A DNA stretch of 64,000 nucleotides from Ciona intestinalis (lineage: Eukaryota; Chordata; Ascidiacea; Phlebobranchia; Cionidae): the NCBI RefSeq assembly GCF_000224145.3, contig NW_004190583.1, positions 82,356-146,355 on the forward strand, in the 5' to 3' direction. The notes under the pieces were generated by a model that worked only from the letters and a program-made list of their open reading frames with translations, did not search any database and was not told the origin of the DNA. The translations under genes and the position numbers were made by a program. The stretch's first letter is position 1, and each line of letters opens with the position of its first letter. This document shows positions 36,119 through 48,800 of this stretch, piece after piece.

Positions 36119-36455
36119 CTTCGTCAAGTATCCTATCAAGGTGTAAGAAGCAGCCGGTGAGGTTCTGGATTTGTTTCTTGTCTTGCAGAAGCTGTTTCAA
36201 GTAAAGACATTTGTCCCTCACCTTCCTGTCCTCTTCGTGCACCACAGCGCCGTTGGTGGTAGGCTGGCTACTGCTACTCGATGATGGGGAGGCGGATCCC
36301 GGTGGGCTCACTACCGCCTGCTGGTGGTAGTTATGCGGTTTGGGGAGTGGCGGGGGCGGGGACTGTATTTGAATATGGGTGGGTTGTGGCATCTGTTGGG
36401 TGGCCGCTGATTGGTGGATGAGTTGTAACTGCATCGGGTGCATTGGGGATTGCAT
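36119..36455 (-). CDS. qki: Quaking alternative first exon B with a second QUA1 domain
   Basis: It starts MQSPMHPMQLQLIHQ, is rich in Gln, Pro and Ser, and ends with its own QUA1: YLKQLLQDKKQ ... FLHLDRILDE. The donor GAAG|GTGGGT has the same phase (1) as exon A, so both can join exon 31730-31603 and form the same DEE-I junction. The resulting protein would be 389 residues with identical KH, QUA2 and tail. Exon A has no in-phase acceptor I trust, so A and B are best read as alternative first exons under separate promoters. Confidence 0.85.
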
Positions 36456-37087
36456 CTTGGAATAAATGCGTCAATGACGTAGTAGTCGTGACGTAGGTAT
36501 GACGTAATAGGTCGCGATAAATGATGGATTGAGTTCTTCGGATTTGATTTTCAGAATCGACGTCAGAAAGCGTTTGCAGCGGTTTAGTTGTCTTATAATA
36601 ATCAGCAATTATTAGTAGGATTAATCACACGTTAATTACATAACAAAGCTGCTGAAATGACAAGATAATGGTGATTATGACACTTAATAGTTTGTGTTCC
36701 TAAGATATTCTTATCCCTTGTTACGTCACAATGTTGCTGAATAATGCATCAGTGACGTAAATGCAATCTTCTCCCTGATTGGCGGGAAATTCGTGACCAA
36801 ACAATGCCCCGTTGTCTTGCAAAGGAATGCGGCCAATTTCACGCACCGCCGGATTTTGGTCTTCGGCACTAAACCCGAAAATCGTTCTATCTTTTTAAGC
36901 GATCACCGATTCTCAACCGTTGAAACGTTTTGTTTAAGATAAAGACGACGATAACGCCTTGGCCAAGCGCGAGGTACATGCAACCCTGACGCCCGGGTTT
37001 TAAACACTTAATGTCCCGCTACTGTTTATTGTAAAATAAAGACGCCGGCGTCAGTTTTAAATAGGTGAAACGCTGGAGAAAAACCGG

Positions 37088-37262
37088 AAAGATGAGACCT
37101 CTTTTTAATCTATTTTCTTGTCCAATTTAGTAGTAAACAAAGAACATTCAAAGAATTATAAACCATACCCCCACGACTCCCATGGACCGTTGTTGATTGT
37201 TTAAAACACGATCCGAATATTTGGATATTATGTGCTAAAGGTGTCCCATCTTCCTATATCTA
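37088..37262 (-). mobile_element. MITE family copy 2, decayed
   Basis: Reverse orientation relative to copy 1: GTCCAATTTAGTAGTAAACA, then GACTCCCATGGACCGTTG, then GTGCTAAAGGTGTCCCATCT. The terminal repeats are eroded. Confidence 0.65.
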
Positions 37263-40200
37263 CTATTTGCTACTGCTATGACCTTCCTTTAAATTGACAT
37301 ATTGGTGGATAATTCTTTCTTTTTTTAAATGAAACCGTTTTTACAGACTATAAGCAAACTGATAAATATTTCTGTGAACACCTGTTTCAGAATGCATATT
37401 TGCATTACTCGTCCCCAAAACAAGCTTATACTGAAGTAGTTGCATAGTTATATAACACACCATTTCCGAATAGACAACTAAAACTGAAATATTCTGTACG
37501 CACTGTTTTTTATCGACGTCTGTTCTACAACACAAGCATACACGTACACAATCCACCAACAGAAAGAACAGAAACTATAACAAAGTATTTATCCTGTATG
37601 TACGGAATGCGAAATTAGCTGTTACAAGTTAATCAATCTGAAACGCAATACAACCAGCACCTCTTATCACCTAGAGCATAAAAACCGACAACCGGTCACC
37701 AAAAATTCCGTTGCTGCATAAATAAATAAGGACTTTTAAAAACCCGCCGGAATCGGGACCAACACACATCGCCAATAGACTTCCCCACATGAAAAAACTA
37801 ATCCCATATTTCATATCTATGATCAGCAGAAAAGGCACGAACGACCGACTTGATTTTATCTCAGTGTCAAGTGTAGAGCAGAAAAAGATATAAGTTTCCT
37901 CACGACAAGGTCGACTAAGTGAATTTATATCAAAACTAAAATCTCTCAACAACCTGTTATTTGGGTTATACGTTTTAGAGATTGTGTTACATGACCTGGA
38001 ACGCGTGAAATCACCACCATGCATTTTTCTTGAGGTATTCGAAGCTGCACGTGAAAAATAGTACCCTGAAATTGTATTTATCTCACGATTACAACAATAA
38101 AGGCCTACGATTGCAACAATAATATCCAAATGGCAATGCGAATGGATGGAAAAAAAATTATACTTTTTCCTCTTTTAATAACTGCAGCCAATATTTTCAT
38201 TCAGTAAATAAATAATTATCGCCGTCGATACAGATTAAACTTAAAATATGAATGCACTCATAAATAAATGTTGGAACATTTTTGGTCAAGGTAAAAATTC
38301 GCGCCGTAAACCATTTTTCAAGCTAAGAAAATAAAAATGACCAAACTGACCAAATAAAAGTTTTGACTGAAATTGTATATTATAAATGTTAAACATTTTA
38401 CTTTTAATTTATAATCCGTACGAAGAAGATTACATTTTAACATAAAGAAAACATAAATTTCCAATAAACAAACAGATAAAACATTCAAGTTCAAATCTAA
38501 AATGTTGATACTGGAATTTTGTTTAAAGTGACGTAACAATGATTCATATTTTAGAAAACCCAGTACAGCATTCTAGAGAAAAACTAATTATTCCAAAGCG
38601 AAGCCGCGTTTACAAATATTACCCAGAACAGATAAATATTTAGTTTATCTATACCGCTATTACCTCTGCGAAAACTACACACAATAGACAAAAGTGTTTT
38701 AGGACAAACGAACAAATAAACGTCGCAAATTCTGCAACAAAATCTGCAACTCTATAATTCCCGTCGTTTGTTTTCACACTTTTTAATCCGTTAATATTCC
38801 CCGATCATCTAATTATCTGCGATTTCTATGCCGTATTGGCGGCAATCTGCTTCACCTGATTTAATGAACGGTTAATCTGTGCTTAACTATTCCCGGCTGC
38901 GACAAACTAGAATCCAGAAAGCGGGCGACGCGATTCGGCTTAAATATTCATCCCTGACTCTCAGGTTCTAATAGCGGAGTGTTTGTGTCGTAACAATGAA
39001 CGCGAGCAACGCGATGTAGCTTGATAAACAGTAGAGACGCCCGGGGCCCATCCATCCCACAACTTCCACTACATTGCGAATTAACGCTAAGATTTTTCGC
39101 CTTAAATTTACGGATTTATCTGAAACAAAGTAACTGACACACGCTAAAAACATTTCTCGTTTTTTTTTTTAATTTCCGATCTTTCGCATGTTACAGTAAG
39201 ATCTTATATTCGCTCTATTCTATATATGTTCTCCGTAACTTTCATTTGCATTTGTTCGAATATATATAATTATACCTAACACTCTGCGCTCGTATAAAAA
39301 AATATATTTAGGGATCGATATTCACACGAAGTTGTGCAAAAATAATAGACATTATACAACTGTTGCAATTACATAAAACATTACCGATTTCTGGAGGTGC
39401 TTTTATTTCCTAAATTTAATGATTTTTTGGCAGCTGCAAAAACTTTATGCAACTTTCGCTCTGCATAAATATACATCAACACTACTTGATTTTTGACATT
39501 ACCCATGTTTTCAATTTATCTCATGGTCTTATGAGAGTCAGGCATTTGAGTTTAACTTCCTGTTACCTTCATCCTCACACTTGGCCCCACAGTGCGATCT
39601 TTATTATTATTGTACGAAGGAATCCAGACTGGTATGCCAGTGTGTAACATGGCAAAGCACGCATGAAAAATGCTGGAACGAAACCACAAAAGTCTTACGA
39701 GCTATAAACCTAATGTTATAGTCAATACAGTCGCAATACTTTACGCTACAATTATGCAGAATTTTGGCAAACATGGGGTAACTAAGCACTTAAAATCTTA
39801 TTTATTAAATGTTATCAGATATTCATAAAATGACAATACCTGAATGCTATATTTTCTAACCCATACATACAAAATAACCACGTACCGATTTAGAAAAACT
39901 ATGATATAGACATAAGTTACTTAACCTTGGTTTACAAGTAGGGAACGCATTAAATTGGCTTAATTCACGTTATACCTTGTTTTAAACCTGAAATTGTTCA
40001 AATTACCGTCTACTACAGTCGTAACGATGTGGTTGTAAAAGTTATCTTCTATTTTTATGAAGTTTTTGCTCATTTTCTCCCTAGTAGGAAGAAAGATGTC
40101 GTTTAGTGAAATTATGGGTGTAAGGTGACGGTAACGAGGATAGTTTGGGGAAAGTGTGTCTGTGTTGGTGCTCGAATTATGAAGACTACGCCGCAACCAT

Positions 40201-40942
40201 CTCGCCGCAAGAATGCGATGAAAAGATAATGCCAATTTTCAAAACACATTGTTTAATTCGTTATTTTAAGATGACCGAGATAAGACATCAGTTCTAAAAC
40301 CACAGAGCGAGAAATTTAAAGCGAGCGAAAAAATCGAATGTATTTAACTCTTACAAGTGTAGCGACCCCGTCATTTAACCCGTATGCGTGCTGTTTAACA
40401 GCTATCATTTTGTATTTTTCGCTATCATGCAATTTTCCTATAACCTTCGTTGTTGTAACCAAAAAAATCAGTTATTCTTTAATTTTATGTTTAAACATTT
40501 ATACTGGGCGTAATTTAATACTGGAAACTACCCTTTTGGTAAAAAAATGGTAAATTGTACACCAGCTTTTCGTTTCCCACTTGGCAAGCCATCGTCAGTG
40601 TATCTCACCCATACCGCCTGGAATGGCCGGTGACCTAATTTATTTACGTTTGAAGCAATGGAGCTTAACGCTACATGGGCGGTGAAATTTGCGGAAAATT
40701 ACAAGAATTTCAAGAAAAGTAAAAACTCATGTCTAAATACAGAGCAATGGCACGTCATTCGTATGCCCATAAAAAAACATGAAATATACACCATATTCGG
40801 GTAAGGGAAGGGCATATAGTATTATGTCGCTCTATAGGCTGAAAGTGCGAAAACTGTCCTACGTAAAACTAACTTATACTATATAACGGGCATTTACAAC
40901 GATAAGTATTAATTGCGAATCTTCACCTTACACTGCTTTATA

Positions 40943-41117
40943 TATAGTGGGGGAAGATGGAACACCTATTCATTCTATTTTCTCGTCCCATTTGGTAGTA
41001 AACACAAAACATTTAAAGAGTTATTAAACCCCATCTCCACGACTTCGTTTAAAACACGATCGGGACATTTGGATATTATGCACTAAAGGTGCCCCGTCTT
41101 ACCCCAAAGTACTATAC
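40943..41117 (-). mobile_element. MITE family copy 3
   Basis: Begins TATAGTGGGGGAAGATGGAA and ends GCCCCGTCTTACCCCAAAGT followed by ACTATA. Reverse orientation, with an internal deletion around the GACCG segment. Confidence 0.75.
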
Positions 41118-42365
41118 ACATATATACAACGATAAATATCATTGTTTTATCTTAAAATCTTTACTCTATACTGCTTCATACTCCCTCATTAAGCTCAAGA
41201 CCCCAACCTTTATTTCGCATTCAAGATACATCGATCTACATAATCTGCTAAGTTTGTAAAACGTCTGGGATATCGTAGTCATCAGCTTAAATAGTGGGTG
41301 TTGACACGGTTGGTTGCACTCGGGAATCTGGCCCCACGTACCCAACTCGTGTGCATGCAAGCGTGACGAAGAATGCGTCACGCATCACTACGTTCAACAT
41401 CAGACGCAGCGAAAAACTCGGTGACTACTTTTTTTCTCAACAAACTAGAAAATATTCATCGAATGCTAAAAACATTTGAGTCTATAGTAAAACGACTACA
41501 AATAGTCTGACTATACAAATGAATTACAACATGTAGACGTAAAATTCGCTTATGAAATGAAAACCAAACCATTAATCATATATATATATTCCGTTAGTTA
41601 CATTAAACAGACTTGCGTTTTAACTAAGCAAGTTTCTCCTATATATGATAAAGTATCGAATGAACGTATATTACTTTTAATTGAAAATGTCTGCATATCT
41701 AAAGCTATCTAAAACTTTATCATTCGAGAAATGCTTCGTATAAAAATGGTAAACTACAAATTAAAGAATCTTACGTTTTAACTGTTTCGTGTTTTAACCA
41801 GTAGTCGTTTCGTCTTTTGAGTTATTTTAATAAACACGAACTTTCTTCTTCATCAGGAACAAATAAATATTTTATTTGTATTCTCCTCGCATGACACACA
41901 GACTCGGCTGATCTGCGAAGTTGATTTGATGCCAATAAAAACATGGCGATCCACAGCTTTATTTATGCATTAAGTCTACATTGCTGCAAACAAGTTAAAC
42001 CTCTGTGCAAAATTTGTCGCAAATCGGATTTAGCAGCCACACTTAAATTTGACACACTACTCATGTAGTTTTTTAACTTTAGCTTGTTTTAAACGACTGT
42101 CGTTTTGCTGTTAGTTCCCTTTTTCTTCTTTTAATTAAACTGACTTCGTTATTGTATTCAAGAGTTGAATAAAATTTATGTTAAATCTCCTTCGATTTGA
42201 ATTTAGAAAACGCTCTTCTGTGACGACAGCTTTTATGCTCACGAAAAGCGATGACAAATAATAAGATAACGCTTGCTTCTCCATACTGTATATAAAATCA
42301 AGGTCCCGTGAAACTATAATTTGGACGGCAACGAAAATGAGAAGATACGGTCACGGTGCTTGCGC

Positions 42366-42392
42366 TTTAAGCCAGCCGTTTAAGCCAGCCGG
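42366..42392. repeat. Two-unit tandem repeat, TTTAAGCCAGCCG
   Basis: A 13-bp unit is repeated twice in non-coding DNA. Nothing else is notable. Confidence 0.6.
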
Positions 42393-43165
42393 GGTGATGG
42401 ATATTATAAGACAGACGATCTACGGGTATTGCTGGTGTGTGGGACAGAGGAGGTAATTACTGCAGGGTAAGACGGGATACCACTAACGGCCAAAACCCAT
42501 ATTTCCGAACCGTGTTTTTACCAATTAACGGTCATTTAGAATCGCGGAACTTAACGTTTAGGACCCTCCATTCTTTTAAAAGGAAAATAAATCACACTGA
42601 ATCTTTTTTTCCGATTATAAACCACAGCAGTAATTATAAAGACAGTATAAATCCTTGAACAGTTTATATTCACGTTTTCGGTTCTATTTTCCTATTGCCT
42701 TCCAAACTGATGCAAGGAGTTCAATAAGCATACTACTGTTTGGGATAATAATAAGAAGGGTGATTCCGCATTAGCAAATTAGAGAAAGGGTATAGTCTCC
42801 AAGCAGTTCAGTTGTACGCCGAATACGGTGTTTTCATATTTACCTCATGCGCGCCGGCAAGTTTCCAAGCGTCTTTTAGGTTTCAAAGCGCAAGAGTGAT
42901 TTGGAAAACAACAAAGTTCGTACACCGCGTCAAATAGTAGGCATAAAATTTGGCACACAAATTAAGTGTAAACCATTCTCTGTCAAAAAGGGATTGAAGA
43001 TGTTTGGAAACAGAAAAGTTGGCGTGTCCACCCGTTTATACAATTCTTACTTTTCCTATGATAAACAATTCTATGTTAAAAAGTGTCGAAACTGTGTTGG
43101 GCCGAAGCAAATGCTTATACGAAAAGTACGCTGATGTTGTATTACATAGTTATGTTGTTTTATAA

Positions 43166-43285
43166 TATAGTAGGGTAGGGATAATGGGACACCGTTTAAC
43201 TCTGTTTTATCGTCCCATTTAGTAGTAAACAAAGAACATTCAAATAATTATAAAACTATATCCTCACGACTCCCATAGACTATAA
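43166..43285 (-). mobile_element. MITE family copy 4, truncated
   Basis: Starts TATAGTAGGGTAGGGATAAT and stops after GACTCCCATAGACTATAATA, about half-way through the element, exactly where copy 5 begins. Confidence 0.7.
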
Positions 43286-43484
43286 TATAGTAGGATGGGG
43301 GAAGATGGGACACCTTTAGCACATGATATCCTAAATTCCTGATCGTATTTTAAACAATTAACAACGGTATATAAGAGTCGTGGGGATATAGTTTTATAAA
43401 TCTTTGAATGTTTTTTTGTTTACTATTAAATGGGATGAGAAAATAGAGTCAAAATGTGTCCCATCTTCCCCACCCTACTGTATT
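43286..43484 (+). mobile_element. MITE family copy 5, nearly intact
   Basis: TATAGTAGGATGGGGGAAGA at the left and GTCCCATCTTCCCCACCCTA at the right form a clear terminal inverted repeat. It abuts copy 4. Confidence 0.85.
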
Positions 43485-44371
43485 AATTTTTAAAACACAA
43501 TGTTTCTTAAATACTACTATATAGTCGCGCCTATGGAGACTACTACGCAATGAAATTAAATACGTTTCTTGACGAACTTCGGTTTCGATTGTGTAACTAA
43601 AGCGATTTTACAGGAACTGAGAACTGTGAAACACAACAGCATTGCAAAGAATCGCGAAATTTTCAAAACATTTAAATCTCTGTTGGACTAAGAGTGAGCC
43701 TTCGGGTTTGAAGTAATTTGTTTTCGCTTCCAAGCATCCGTAACGGTTCGGGCGGCGTAGTTTATACAGATTATATTGGTTTGTCACATGAGGGTAAACA
43801 GGTCACATGACAAAGGTCGTGATAGATCCAAGCAAGACATACCGTGACCAGTGATGCGCAACGAAGAATTACCAGTGTTAACCAACGATTTTCTGTGTGA
43901 CAACAAATTTTCGCTTTGTCTGAATTATCTTGGGGAAACTAGCGAATACTGTTAGATAAAGGCGAAAAAGAAAGGACGTCTGGATTTTATGTAAAGGGAC
44001 ATCGGTTTATATAGTGGTTTTTAGCATTGATAATAAAGATGAACTTTATAATGGGCAAAAAGCAAAACAACTTGCTCTAAATGTCATATCATCTAACTAC
44101 AGGCTCGTAGTTGGGAACCACTTCACGAATAATTAGCGTTCGTCGTTTTCAAGCCTCGCATGTATAAAGTTACCTTCGCATAACTTCACGCAACACAGCA
44201 GAGAGAACAAAAGATTGCTTGTTCCGTCGAAACAACAGCGAAAAAAAGAGTTTTGTAAACTTTGCACCAAAAAGGTGCGGCGGATTATACCAAGGGGAGT
44301 CTACGTTTATATCGGTGTTGGATCAACAATATATATTAAAGATCATACGCAAAACACTATACAGGTATAAG

Positions 44372-44568
44372 TATAGTGGGGTGGGGGAAGATGGGACACC
44401 TGTTCATTCTATTTTCTCGTCCCATTTAGTAGTGAACCAAGAAAATTCAAAGAAATATAAAATCGCATTCTTACGACTTCTTTAGACCGTTGTTAATTGT
44501 TTAAAACATGATCAGGATATTTAATTATTGTGCGCTAAAGGTGTCCTATCTTCACCCAGCCTAATATA
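44372..44568 (-). mobile_element. MITE family copy 6
   Basis: Reverse orientation. Left end TATAGTGGGGTGGGGGAAGA, right end GTCCTATCTTCACCCAGCCT. Confidence 0.8.
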
Positions 44569-44629
44569 TATCGGAAACTACTAAGCTACGAATCCAAATA
44601 AACAAACCAATGAATTTAATTTGTATTAT

Positions 44630-44715
44630 TGTAGCATGGTAAAAGCAATGGCAGTTAGTATAACACAGGTGTGCCCTGTTTCATTCGATCACTTCGTGTC
44701 TGCTTACGAGTTACG
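44630..44715 (-). repeat. SINE tail fragment
   Basis: Reverse-oriented match to the SINE tail: AACACAGGTGTGCCCTGTTT, then CGTGTCTGCTTACGAGTTAC. Confidence 0.55.
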
Positions 44716-44962
44716 ACGTATATAACTTCGTGTGTTTGATTGTAACTTATACACTGCGACACTTAATCCATGGCTTGGTTCATAACAAACATCATCATTG
44801 TGGAAGCGAGTCGGTTGGTTGATTATTTGTGGCGAATTCTTCACTTTGTGAGCAAATAAACAAAAGTTGGCGGAAACAGAATTTGCTTCGACATCAGTTT
44901 ACGCAACGACAGTTGCTATGATGGGACGTCACAATAACTTGGAGATAATTTGAAACCAATAA

Positions 44963-45152
44963 ATGTACCGTGGGGTAAGATGGGAACTGTTGCACAAAAT
45001 ATCTTATATTTCCTAAACCTTGTTTTATAATTAACAACGTATTTGAGAGTAGCAAAGATACGGTTATTTGGTTCCGTAAATATTCTTTGTTTTTTACCAA
45101 ATGAACAATAAAGTAGAATCCAAGCGTGGACCATCTTACCCCAACACTGTAT
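44963..45152 (+). mobile_element. MITE family copy 7, divergent
   Basis: GTACCGTGGGGTAAGATGGG at the left and CCATCTTACCCCAACACTGT at the right pair as terminal repeats. The interior (TTAACAACGTATTTGAGAGT) is diverged from the other copies, suggesting an older or separate subfamily. Confidence 0.7.
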
Positions 45153-45818
45153 ATAGTCAATGCATCATAATACAGTTAACCAAATGATTTCAGAAACCTG
45201 TGTAAAGGAAATACAAATTTAGAAAAGGTTTCAAGCACACAAAACATAATACAAAACTTACCGTAGTAAACGTGGGGGTAAATAAAAAACAACAACTCGG
45301 ATTCGAAATTCATAGGACTCTCTAACGCCCACGACGCGGTAAGATATTTCAAACACACGACAAACAACAATTACCATGGAATCGTATTATATTTCATAAT
45401 TACGACATTATAATGAGTGCAAAAAAGAAACATGGGGAATTATTTTAGTAAAATCGATAAAAGTCAAAGCTTATTACAACTTTAAAGGTGTCTTGCATAG
45501 GGAAAAACCCTAACACGAGAATCTGCAACAACATAGAAATAACGCACAAGGCAAAATATCTACTTTAATAATATTTTGCAATAAAGAAGATATTTCCTAT
45601 ACCCCACTAATTCAACTGCAAGTTATGCTTCATAAAATCTTTAAACATAAAGCTTAATATTTCAGTAATTAGTTAAAGTGACCACACACCAAAATCCATA
45701 CGTGCTTTGGCAACAGAACTAAATATTCTGATCAAATAGGAGGTTGGGGTGTTCATCATGGGATGTATTGAACGTTTAAAAGCACCCGCGTTATTTACAA
45801 TTGGTTCAAGTTCAACTT

Positions 45819-48800
45819 TCAAACTGAACTTATTTTTGGCAACTTTGTCTTTTCTTGCGGTTGTGATGTCACAATGCCATTCTTCTTTGGCTCTTCTAAC
45901 AATAATGTCCGAGAATCCGAAGACAAGACGGTGACAGTTGACACATCGTGGTCGCCGGTGCTACTCGTGTCTTTCGTGTCAACAACGGACACATCATGCA
46001 CGCCATTAGTGCCCACCGGCCCCAAATGTTCGATGACAACATTAGGGTTTGTCTCGCTCTCATATGATACGGAGTTGTTACTGTTGTAGCTGATATGGGC
46101 AAGGGGCACCGATGTGACACCTCCACTAATAGATTGCATGGGGTAAGCATGGTGGGATATTGTGATGGATGGCCCGTTATCGTCGCTTGTGGAAACTGTC
46201 AATCAAAAACAAGAATATTTAAAAAAAGTAGCTCAAACATTGACATTGGTAGAAGAAAATATCGTACCACAATTTTTATTTATTTCTTTGAAAACGATAG
46301 CAAAGATCACGTCTTGGTTAAGCAGAAAAATATAAACAAAATATAAAAATTATCGTGGGAACAGACCAAATCTGGCCTATATAAAAAAAAGATAGAAATA
46401 ATTTTTAAACCCGGAGCAGTTTGTTTGTCGTCAACGTCATTGTTTGGTTGTCGTGGATGCTGTGGTTGTCGAGGGTATGTGGCGCCCTCTGTGTCGTAAT
46501 ATTCGGCGTGGGTTTGGTGGTTGGAACCCGGTTGGCTGGAAGACTGAAATGATAAAGTTGTTTTAACATAGGTGAAAAAAACTTCGGTTGTATGGTCAGT
46601 TCCAATACAAAAATGAAAACAATATTTTATTAACAAGCTGGATAAAGCACAAAATTTTGGTCGGTCAATACCGTATGTACTGTCTAGCAGAATACCATAG
46701 CTATGTACACAGCTAACCAGGTACATGAAACATGGATTAAACTTGTTCATAGATTTAATTTGATCTTATAAAAGCTAAGCATATGCTACATGTTTAGTAG
46801 TTTATAAGTACCATGCTAGGGGTGTAGGCAGTGGCGCAGCCAGAAAAAAATAAGGGGGGGGGTTTTAATCAAAAAAATTTCCCAAATTTTTTTTTTAATA
46901 ATTTTTTTATATTTATTTTTATGGTGTTTAAGGGGGGGCTGCGCCACTGGGTGTAGGGGTTTAGACAAAGTTGGCCAAATGCTCATCAATGATAAAACAG
47001 CACCCCTTGCTATAATAAAACAGCACCCCCTGCAGATAATATATTGGTTTCAATAAAATTTATGTATACATTTATGCCTGTTAAACTTGAAAACAAGGAA
47101 TTATTGATTATTCAACATTTATACTTGTGAAACACTTGTGAAACACTTGTCTATTTTATAATTGCTACATCATATAACTGGGTGATGCCCAGGTTGTCCC
47201 ATAACCCCACTTTATTGATATAAATATTAAAAATACATCGACCCAATTTTTGTGGAGCCAACAAACAAATACAAGATATATATGGCCGGCGTTGAACTGT
47301 TTAATATTTCAAACCTTTTGCTTTCTTTGGCATTTACACCAACAATATCAACCAGGTTATATTTTAATCAACGTACAGTTCATGAAATACACCCCGCATC
47401 ACCATGGCACAGCATAGTTGCCATTGAAGCACAACTTACCACAGCAATTTGCTGCATGCCTTTTTATTAGGATGAAATATTATACTCAAGAAAACTAAAT
47501 AGGCATTTTTTTACTGGATTAGAAAACACCGCTGCAGTAATTGCTTAATGTGATGGTGAATTTTACGGAAATAAACTAGTATTCGCTTCTATGTGGGTAA
47601 AGTCTGTGTTGAAGACCTGAAATTTAGGCTAGATTTGGCCTTTCACCGTAATAGTGTATGTAAAGCTCTATTTTAATCAGATTTTGCAGATTTTCTTCTG
47701 CAAAATACGTTGCGACATGCTATGTGACTATCATGGACTGAAATAGTCTGTTCGGAAAATCACTGTGCACTTACAAACTTATTAACAAACCTGCCTCAGT
47801 ATTAAATCCATGGAACAAAATAAAAAGGGCTCCAAACACTACAAACTAAAGTGGTGAGAATGTCTTGAACCCCAAATACCTGTCCTTGTGTTCCTGATCC
47901 ATAAGTTCTTCCATTGCTCCCATCTCTATGTGCATCAGGAGCAACATAATCATCTGATACAAATCCCCGCCGATCCAGCATTGAAGGAGGGAGTGGGGAA
48001 CACAAGACGTAACAGCAGTTCTTCCACCACCCTCCCTGGTCAAACGGATTCTGGATTTCTCGATTTCGTTTCTTCGACCATGTTCCTTTAATCTGTGATG
48101 TAATAATGCATGTTATGACATCATATGCAGACAACATATTTAGGTTGAAAGTAGAATGAAACTGTAGGAAATAGATTTTATTCAGCTTGATCAGTAACAG
48201 CCAACAATGCGTTAAAATACCAGAAAAAATAAAACAGCTATATTAGCGAAAATCGGATTTTGAGATTTCCCAGAATCAGCTTGTGCATTTATAGCAAGGC
48301 ATATTTTGCAATTGTTGTAACTGTTGTTAGTATAATGTAGTACTTAGTTCTATCTTGGTGAAAACATAAATTGTACTAATGATGTATTGCCAGTTCTTTG
48401 GTACAAAAAAAACTTTTTACCATAAGAGCAATTCCAAGTATTGTACATAACAATGGCCATTGTTTACTTATTAATCAATATATTGTTATTTAATAGAAAA
48501 CTCATATTGATTAATGTTGTTAACAAGATATACTATGATATAATAATACATCATATTATTATATTAGATAGATTAATGGTACAGGTTTAATATCTCTTCC
48601 TGTTAAATATAGTGGTGTGGGGGCAGAATAAAGATCAAAGTGACAAATTAATCATCATATTATAAACACATTGTTTTTAGTTGCGAGCATATGTTTCTTC
48701 TGCAAGCACTTAACAAGTTTTTTTTTGCAGCAAAGTGGCCACTAATGGGTTGTGTATGTTGTCATATAGTAGGGTGGAGGAAGACGGGACACCTTTAGCA

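Larger units (their letters stand above)
36456..45818. other. Gene-poor region upstream of QKI exon B
   Basis: About 9.3 kb without a gene I can support. It holds MITE copies 2-7 and a SINE fragment. The part next to exon B (36480-37060) is richer in CpG and is the likely isoform-B promoter. The rest probably contains QKI regulatory DNA and the 3' end of the ZDHHC transcript. A 152-codon frame at 37671-38129 (minus) has no family features and was not accepted. Confidence 0.45.

Noticed and set aside
37671..38129. 152-codon open frame on the minus strand upstream of Quaking
   Set aside because: Long for AT-rich DNA, but no splice partners, no recognisable domain and a composition like its surroundings. 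Treated as chance.
39960..40235. 91-codon open frame on the minus strand
   Set aside because: No domain, no splice context and no codon bias beyond background.
45819..46150. Overlapping alternative frames across the last ZDHHC exon
   Set aside because: Shadows of the true frame; only the frame joining exon 10 in phase 1 gives the continuous Ser/Thr-rich tail.
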